Source: Phycisphaerae bacterium
GTDB taxonomy: Bacteria; Planctomycetota; Phycisphaerae; Sedimentisphaerales; Anaerohalosphaeraceae
Direction: 5' to 3'
Length of the DNA: 49,701 nt
Assembly: GCA_018052735.1 (NCBI GenBank)
Contig: JAGPMT010000021.1
Span: 1 to 49,701, forward strand
In this document: positions 44,703 through 49,701 of the stretch, piece by piece
Position numbering within the stretch: position 1 is the stretch's first letter
How the letters are laid out: the number at the start of each line of letters is the position of its first letter
Made by a program: the position numbers and the translations under genes
Notes under the pieces: model-generated
Seen by the model: only the letters and a program-made list of their open reading frames with translations
What the model was told of the DNA's origin: nothing
The model's database searches: none

Positions 44703-45226
44703 AATGTTGCCTCTCCTAATTTCCGTTTAATGTAGTTAGATTGTCTTTTTTTAAAACCACAGAAGAACGCTAAATATGCAAAATCAATACCAGTCACAAA
44801 AGCTTTCTTAATTCAAGACCGAGTAAAATCTTTATAAGCTATTTTATAGAAAGAAGATACAGATTCAATAACATTCTGACAAAGACTCCCGAAAATCAGT
44901 CAAATCTATATCATCTGCCATTTATAACCAATCAACACCAGGGATATTCTGCCATTCCGGCAGAGCGATAAACACCGGGAGGATATCCAAAGAATGACAT
45001 AGAAATGACATAGATAGAATAGAAGAGATGGAAAACACCGAAAAAATTGTACAGACGGCAAAAATTTACTTGACTTTATATTGATTTATAGGATAATGAA
45101 AAATCTTTATATGATTTGATTATCATTTCCCGCCGCTTCAGCATTCGGATTCCATATTGCATATGGGGGTGGGATGTTTTTTTAAATTGACTATTTAGCA
45201 AGTGGATAGAGAAAGACAGAGTTTTT
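44703..45226. other. Divergent groEL/fusA intergenic region (524 bases)
   Basis: Mostly AT-rich with no open frame that I can support. It holds a small hairpin TCTGCC-ATTCC-GGCAGA at about 44947-44963, a plausible fusA promoter (45070-45097), and no CIRCE palindrome. For the groEL direction I find only weak candidates, for example TTGTGA with TATTTA 17 bases on, in the region 44770-44800. Confidence 0.5.
45070..45097 (+). promoter_or_regulatory. Candidate fusA promoter
   Basis: TTGACT (45070-45075), 16-base spacer, GATAAT (45092-45097). About 130 bases before the fusA start, giving a long leader. A second TTGACT lies at 45187-45192 near the start but has no matching -10 box. Confidence 0.5.
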
Positions 45227-47320
45227 ATGGAAAAAATCAGCAGAATCAGAAATATTGGTATTTCGGCTCATATTGATTCAGGCAAAACGACCCTTAGCGA
45301 GCGCATATTGTATTATGCAGGCCGCATTCACAGAATGCAGGAGGTCCGCGGCGAAGGAACCGGAGCAACAATGGATTTTATGGACCTCGAGCGGGAGCGC
45401 GGCATCACCATTACCTCCGCCTCAACACAGGTTATCTGGAAAGACCGCTATATCAATCTTATCGATACACCCGGTCATGTGGACTTTACCGTTGAGGTAG
45501 AACGGTCGCTGCGTGTGTTGGATGGAGCGATTATGGTGCTTTGTTCTGTCGGGGGTGTACAGAGCCAGTCCTTCACGGTTGACCAGCAGATGAAGCGCTA
45601 CCGTGTGCCGCGCATTGCTTTTATCAACAAGATGGACCGCACGGGAGCCGATCCCGAACGGGTGTGCAAAGATATGCGGGAAAAACTGGGGCTTAATGTT
45701 GTCCCGCTGCAGATTCAATTGGGGCAGGCCGATAATTTTCAGGGTGTTGTGGATCTGATTACGATGGAAGCCGTAACCTTCGAAGGCGATAACGGCGAAA
45801 AGGTTGTCCGCAGTCCTGTCTGGTCAGACTATACCGAAGCGGCCCAGATTGCGCGCCAAGAAATGCTGGAAGCCCTGAGTATGTACAACGATGAAATGAT
45901 GACCCTTCTGCTGGAAGACAAGCCCGTCGATGAAGGGATGATTCGAAGCACCATCCGCGAGGCCACAATCAACCGCGATATTGTTCCGGTGATGATGGGT
46001 TCGGCGTTTAAAAACAAAGGCGTCCAGCTTCTGATGGATGCTGTCTGCGACTACCTGCCAAGCCCGCTGGACCGCTGCGCCTTTGCCCGCGACCATGACA
46101 ACGGCGGCACCGAAACGCCTCTGGCAGGGGATCCCGATGCGCCGCTTGTTGCGATGGCATTTAAGATTGCCGATGAAACCTATGGGCAGCTCACCTATAC
46201 CCGCATTTATCAGGGACGCATTGAAAAAGGCAAATCCTATCGGAATGCCCGTACCAACAAGATGCAGCGCATCGGCCGTATTGTACGGATGCATGCCAAC
46301 GACCGTGAGGATATTTCCGATGCCGGCCCGGGCGATATTATTGCGCTGATCGGGGTGGATTGTGCCAGCGGCGATACCTTCTGCGGCGAAGGCATCAATT
46401 ATTCACTGGAAAGCATCTATGTGGCCAATCCGGTCATTAGTCTGTCGATTACTCCCGCCAGTTCAGCCGACCAAGACCGTATGGCCAAGGCCCTGAGCCG
46501 ATTTATGAAAGAAGACCCGACCTTCCGTGTCCACAGCGACCCTGAAACAGGCCAGACGATTATCGCCGGAATGGGGGAACTGCACCTTGATATTTATGTG
46601 GAGCGGATGCGTCGGGAATTCAAGGCCAATGTAACGTTTGGCCAGCCGAATGTCAGCTATCGTGAAGCGCCGACTATCGAGGCCGACTTTAACTACAAGC
46701 ATAAAAAGCAAACCGGCGGCGCCGGGCAGTATGCCCATGTGGTTGGGCGGCTGATTCCGCTGCCGACAGATGCCGATGCACCTTATGAGTTTGAGGACAA
46801 TATCGTCAGCGGGCACATTCCCAGCGAGTATATCCCGGCTGTCAATAAGGGCTTTCAGGAAGCGATGAAAAAAGGACCTCTGGCCGGGTATGAAATTACC
46901 GGTGTCAAAATGTGTTTGAATGACGGGTCGTTTCACCCTGTCGATTCGAGTGAAATGGCCTTTCGTATTTGTGCCCGCGATGCCTTTCATGAGGCCTTCA
47001 AAAATTCCAAACCCTGTCTGCTGGAGCCGATTATGAAAGTAGAAGTGGAAACCCCTGCGGAGTATCAGGGGGCTATTGTCGGTGACCTCAACAGCCGCAG
47101 GGGGATGATTATGGGGGCCGAACAAAGAGGACCCTTAACAGTCGTACGGGCCGAGGTGCCGCTGGCCAGTATGTTTGGATACGCTACTGTGGTGCGGGGT
47201 TTGAGCAAGGGAATGGCGACATTCACGATGGAAATGTGCCGCTATGCCCCGGTTCCCAACAAGCTGGCCGAAGAAATTATCTTCCAGAGGCGACAGGCCC
47301 AGCAGGCCGCGAGGAAATAG
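45227..47320 (+). CDS. fusA: Elongation factor G, mitochondrial-like (spd) type
   Basis: 697-residue translational GTPase catalysing ribosome translocation. G1 is IGISAHIDSGKTTLSERILY, G2 ERERGITITSAST, G3 DTPGHVDFTVEVE and G4 NKMDRTGAD. Domains II-V are complete through PTFRVHSDPETGQTIIAGMG and EVETPAEYQGAIVGDLNSRR. Residues such as AHIDSGKTT (not AHIDAGKTT), LYYAGRIHRMQEVRGEGTGA and VDQQMKRYRVPRIAFINKMD resemble mitochondrial GFM1 and the spd-type EF-G1 known from spirochaetes, planctomycetes and some deltaproteobacteria. No strong ribosome-binding site precedes the ATG (AGAG only). A second, recycling-type EF-G is expected elsewhere in such genomes. Confidence 0.95.
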   Translation: MEKISRIRNIGISAHIDSGKTTLSERILYYAGRIHRMQEVRGEGTGATMDFMDLERERGITITSASTQVIWKDRYINLIDTPGHVDFTVEVERSLRVLDGAIMVLCSVGGVQSQSFTVDQQMKRYRVPRIAFINKMDRTGADPERVCKDMREKLGLNVVPLQIQLGQADNFQGVVDLITMEAVTFEGDNGEKVVRSPVWSDYTEAAQIARQEMLEALSMYNDEMMTLLLEDKPVDEGMIRSTIREATINRDIVPVMMGSAFKNKGVQLLMDAVCDYLPSPLDRCAFARDHDNGGTETPLAGDPDAPLVAMAFKIADETYGQLTYTRIYQGRIEKGKSYRNARTNKMQRIGRIVRMHANDREDISDAGPGDIIALIGVDCASGDTFCGEGINYSLESIYVANPVISLSITPASSADQDRMAKALSRFMKEDPTFRVHSDPETGQTIIAGMGELHLDIYVERMRREFKANVTFGQPNVSYREAPTIEADFNYKHKKQTGGAGQYAHVVGRLIPLPTDADAPYEFEDNIVSGHIPSEYIPAVNKGFQEAMKKGPLAGYEITGVKMCLNDGSFHPVDSSEMAFRICARDAFHEAFKNSKPCLLEPIMKVEVETPAEYQGAIVGDLNSRRGMIMGAEQRGPLTVVRAEVPLASMFGYATVVRGLSKGMATFTMEMCRYAPVPNKLAEEIIFQRRQAQQAARK

Positions 47321-47383
47321 AAAGAACGCGATTCTTCCACACCGCGTTAAAATACGGCGCAGACAGGTTGCCTGTGTTTCTTT

Positions 47384-47416
47384 GCGGGCGCTGACGTCCG
47401 CGTTACCAAGTTTTTT
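47384..47416 (+). terminator. Possible fusA terminator
   Basis: GCGGGC (47384-47389) pairs with GTCCGC (47396-47401), with one G-U, loop of six, followed after nine bases by TTTTTT (47411-47416) that runs into the stop codon of the convergent tadG-like gene. The gap from stem to T-run is long, so it is only a candidate. A second small stem ACAGG-TTG-CCTGT lies at 47362-47374. Confidence 0.4.
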
Positions 47417-48773
47417 ATTCCACAAGATAGGACTTTTCAGCGATTTTGGGTCTGCCGGCGAAATTGATCGTTATGGCATCGTTACTGCCTTTTCCATTTA
47501 TTAAGATTGAATAGGCAATCAAACGTGTACCGAAACCATTGCCTGAACCGCTGATTTCCAAATGATTATTCGGGAAATAGATTTCTCCGTTTATATTGAG
47601 ATAACCGGTACCCTGAATTTCCGCAGGCGCAGTGTCTGTTCGACTCTGGAAGATGGCAATAACGCGGCCATCGCTTACCGGCAATCCCTTAATGTTAACC
47701 ATTCCCGTTTCGCTGGTGCTGATTAGAACTTTTCCGGTATCAACAATGTGGAACATAACTCCGCTTGTCGCATTCAATTTGGCACTTCCGCTGATTTGTA
47801 AACCAGCACCGCCCAACTGATAAATACCACTTTCCAGCGTAATATTATCGCCGCCCTTGAAATTAAAACCGTTCGGATAATAGCCGGGTTTTAGCGTGAC
47901 TGTCCTGCTTGACGCTGGAGAGGTTGGGGAAACAGGTAAATAAGACGGAGGTATTGTCGGCTCAATCAACGCTTCGGGACCGTTCAGTCGATAGGGATCC
48001 ATAAACCTCACGTCTGTATGAGTTGTATCCAATTGTGTCTGAACATCCAAAGTAGGAGGTGGAACATATTTATCATCAAGGTCTTCACCAATATACATGC
48101 GTTCCGCTATAATAAGCGGGTCAGCATTTCCGCTCATTAAAACATTGTAACCTACCCGTATTGCTCCTCCATTTTGAACGTCTACAATGGGTTGCCCCTT
48201 AAATTCTAAATCTGTAATCGAATGCAAACCGGCTCCATAAGCATCATCAACCTTGGCGACGGCGTATTTCTGGATGCCGATGTTATTGACTTGGAAAATG
48301 GGGCCGAACATCAGCGGCAGTGTTCCGTTGGGGTTCCCGTCTTTTTTTTGGACGACGACCAGCATGGAATCCGGCGTATCATCATCCGCATAAAGTATGC
48401 GTGAATGGTCAATATAGCGGCCAATATAAACACCGCCGCCGCTATTGAGAATTGCACGTATGTTGGCTGAATTTTTAAAATCAATCTGGCCGTCAAAAGA
48501 GCCGTTTTCATTTATCCAGACTGGTCTTTGTGCTGCATAATTCTTAGCGGCATATTCTACGGCTTTCTGTCGGGCGTTATATCCAAGAGGCGAAGAGTCA
48601 GGGTCGGGAACCCATCTTGCTCCGGCTAAGGCCGCTGCATCGGCAGCATTGTGGAGCTGATGACCGGTGATATACACACGGGCGGCATCTATCACAAGCC
48701 CCATAAAGCCGATAAATACAATCAGCAGAACCGCTACCCAGACAATTGCGATGCCTTTGTGTTTGAGTTGCAT
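47415..48773 (-). CDS. TadG-like pilus assembly protein
   Basis: 452-residue membrane-anchored protein. The N-terminal segment HKGIAIVWVAVLLIVFIGFM followed by GLVIDAARVYITGHQLHNAA and DAAALAGAR is the TadE/TadG (Flp pilus assembly) N-terminal domain: a single membrane helix and an invariant D..R..... QLQ.AADAAALAG stretch. The large exported part is beta-rich, with KLNATSGVMFHIVDTGKVLI and YLNINGEIYFPNNHLEISGS near the end, resembling a beta-helix; its function is unknown. AAGGAAG lies ten bases before the ATG. It is on the minus strand, 600 bases from the flp pilin gene on the plus strand, so it is in a separate transcript. The C-terminal region is not assigned to a family. Confidence 0.8.
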   Translation of the reverse strand: MQLKHKGIAIVWVAVLLIVFIGFMGLVIDAARVYITGHQLHNAADAAALAGARWVPDPDSSPLGYNARQKAVEYAAKNYAAQRPVWINENGSFDGQIDFKNSANIRAILNSGGGVYIGRYIDHSRILYADDDTPDSMLVVVQKKDGNPNGTLPLMFGPIFQVNNIGIQKYAVAKVDDAYGAGLHSITDLEFKGQPIVDVQNGGAIRVGYNVLMSGNADPLIIAERMYIGEDLDDKYVPPPTLDVQTQLDTTHTDVRFMDPYRLNGPEALIEPTIPPSYLPVSPTSPASSRTVTLKPGYYPNGFNFKGGDNITLESGIYQLGGAGLQISGSAKLNATSGVMFHIVDTGKVLISTSETGMVNIKGLPVSDGRVIAIFQSRTDTAPAEIQGTGYLNINGEIYFPNNHLEISGSGNGFGTRLIAYSILINGKGSNDAITINFAGRPKIAEKSYLVE

Positions 48774-48956
48774 ATCTATCTTCCTTCATAGAAGTGATTT
48801 CGGAAGCCGGCAGGGGCTGCATTGCAAATTGGTGCACAGCTTGCTGCCGGCAGGAATCCACATTATTTTATCATACCAAATTTTTTGGAAAATCACAAGC
48901 AGAAGGGTGTCTAAGCCAAATAAAAAAGAAAATTTCTTATGGAAACGGTTTTTTCT

Positions 48957-48980
48957 GCTATCGGTAAAAATACCGACAGC
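48957..48980. other. Hairpin with downstream T-run
   Basis: GCTATCGGTA and TACCGACAGC enclose AAAA, ten stem positions with one mismatch; on the plus strand TCTCTTTTT follows within a few bases, so it looks like a small terminator. No plus-strand gene lies just upstream for it to end, so it may terminate a small RNA or be incidental. Confidence 0.4.
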
Positions 48981-49043
48981 AATCTCTTTTTCCTATAATA
49001 ATGAACCTGAATACAATGATGCTTCGTCTTTATCGGACGGAGC

Positions 49044-49082
49044 TTGGGAAACGATAAGCAGTCTTAAAAATTATCGTCCCAA
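49044..49082. other. Long imperfect inverted repeat upstream of flp
   Basis: TTGGGAAACGATAA pairs with TTATCGTCCCAA across a 13-base loop, 12 pairs with a two-base (AA) bulge. No T-run follows directly. A regulatory or structured RNA role upstream of the pilin is possible but unproven. Confidence 0.4.
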
Positions 49083-49374
49083 ACCGATGTTTTCTTGAAA
49101 TATTTTGCCTTCTGCTGTACAATAAAAGCTAATTGATGACTATGTGGGAGTTAAACAAAAATCCGACAGCACAGTTAAATTCCTGTAAGATGGAAGAGAG
49201 GACAACGAAAAAAATAAAATAAGGAATTGTTTGACACCGTTCATTTCGCTGCATGTGATTGACTTTTTGTTCTCTAACAATTGTACATAAAAAAGGTGCG
49301 TAAACCTATCAAAGGAATAAGAAAATCTCACGGACGAAACAGGACTCCATTTTGTTAAGAAAGGTGGGAATGCA

Positions 49375-49554
49375 ATGAAAACACTGGTAAGCTTTCTGAA
49401 GGATGAGCGCGGCTTGGAAACCGTCGAGTGGGTTGTGATGGCTGCCTTGATTGTTCTGGGATTGGTAGCACTGATCACAGGTTTCAAATCCAAAGTTGCC
49501 GGCGTGTTCACAGATGTTGGCAATGAAATTGATGCAGCCAAAAACACTCAGTAA
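49375..49554 (+). CDS. flp: Flp-family type IVb pilin
   Basis: 59-residue pilin precursor, too short for simple ORF thresholds. Sequence: MKTLVSFLKDERG then LETVEWVVMAALIVLGLVAL. The prepilin site is G13/L14 with Glu18 at +5 and Trp at +6, as in Flp pilins, followed by a hydrophobic assembly helix and a short polar tail ending DAAKNTQ. GGTGGGA lies before the ATG. It is the major subunit of tight-adherence pili. A prepilin peptidase gene starts 23 bases after its stop, and the tadG-like gene is nearby. Confidence 0.9.
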   Translation: MKTLVSFLKDERGLETVEWVVMAALIVLGLVALITGFKSKVAGVFTDVGNEIDAAKNTQ

Positions 49555-49577
49555 TTTTTATTAGTGTTTGTTTTTGT

Positions 49578-49701
49578 ATGCTGTTTGATGGCGGGGCTGT
49601 AAGTGCAGCATTATTCCAGTGGGGCGTCGTATTAGGCGCCTCACTGGCTGCGGCACTGTGGGATATCAAGAGCCGCCGGATTCCCAATGTGTTAACCCTG
49701 C
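49578..49701 (+). CDS. Prepilin peptidase CpaA/TadV, A24 family (start only, cut by window edge)
   Basis: First 41 codons: after MLFDGGAVSAALFQWGVVLG comes ASLAAALWDIKSRRIPNVLT, the signature of the first catalytic Asp in A24 aspartic prepilin peptidases (WD..SRRIPN). Membrane-embedded protease that cleaves Flp-type pilins. The short CpaA/TadV class lacks a methyltransferase domain. Truncated at the window end. Located directly after the pilin gene it would process. Confidence 0.87.
   Translation, partial: MLFDGGAVSAALFQWGVVLGASLAAALWDIKSRRIPNVLTL

Larger units (their letters stand above)
48774..49374. other. Intergenic region (601 bases) between tadG-like and flp genes
   Basis: AT-rich, with two hairpins (48957-48980 and 49044-49082) and no gene I can defend. 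A 63-codon frame from a GTG at 48907 to 49098 encodes SLSDGAWETISSLKNYRPKP near its end but lacks a convincing start and overlaps both hairpins. Promoter elements for flp may be TTGACA at 49231-49236 with TGTGAT at 49254-49259. A TATAAT lies at 48994-48999. Confidence 0.5.

Noticed and set aside
48907-49098. 63-codon plus-strand frame from GTG 48907
   Set aside because: No proper ribosome-binding site, no recognisable family, overlaps two hairpins; mentioned only under the intergenic region.
1-49701. CRISPR array, insertion sequence, tRNA or rRNA gene, prophage
   Set aside because: No direct-repeat array, transposase or integrase motif, clover-leaf or rRNA sequence recognised on reading both strands; no computed search was possible.

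Overview
The window reads as a chromosomal segment of a planctomycete, most likely class Phycisphaerae (Sedimentisphaerales-like, probably an anaerobic polysaccharide degrader). The reasons are combined gene signatures rather than any single marker: ECF sigma factors paired with FecR-type anti-sigma proteins that end in an NPCBM-like domain, a pseudopilin-like protein with the H-X9-DG motif, a PEP-CTERM protein, dockerin-like C-termini on secreted proteins, and a mitochondrial-like (spd-type) EF-G. This assignment is inference. No rRNA, tRNA, CRISPR array, insertion sequence or phage gene was seen.

Region 1 (1-13524) is a plant-polysaccharide locus. A divergent PL11 rhamnogalacturonan lyase (cut by the window edge) faces an apparent operon: ECF sigma, FecR-NPCBM anti-sigma, GH2, GH106 alpha-L-rhamnosidase, a uroporphyrinogen-decarboxylase-like methyltransferase, GH105 unsaturated rhamnogalacturonyl hydrolase and GH67 alpha-glucuronidase. 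Lyase, GH105 and GH106 together would dismantle rhamnogalacturonan; GH67 acts on glucuronoxylan fragments.

Region 2 (13618-25980) is a xylan locus under a LacI-type repressor. A secreted GH30 with CBM and dockerin-like repeats diverges from lacI, and two near-identical perfect palindromes sit in the shared control region. Downstream of lacI, on one strand, lie a CBM/dockerin-like protein, two LamG proteins (one with PEP-CTERM), a pseudopilin-like protein, a GPH-type sugar transporter and a cytoplasmic GH3. The picture is: GH30 and GH67 cut and trim outside or in the periplasm, the transporter imports, GH3 finishes inside.

Region 3 (26005-33325, minus strand) holds pepA, a Tat/lipoprotein-type sulfatase overlapping prfB, prfB with a programmed +1 frameshift, a DUF2723 membrane protein and an old-yellow-enzyme-like oxidoreductase. 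Region 4 (33519-36130, minus) is a compact regulatory group: MerR-like, a FlgB-like small protein, FlhG/MinD-like ATPase and a FliA-like sigma factor. Region 5 (36601-38785, plus) has a second ECF sigma/anti-sigma pair and an isochorismatase-family hydrolase.

Region 6 (38848-44702, minus) is a chaperone cluster: groEL (with GGM tail), groES, a second groEL without the tail, dnaJ, grpE and an FmdB-type zinc ribbon gene. Divergent from it is fusA. Region 7 (47415-end) begins a Tad/Flp pilus locus: a TadG-like protein on the minus strand, then a 59-residue Flp pilin and the start of a CpaA/TadV prepilin peptidase on the plus strand.
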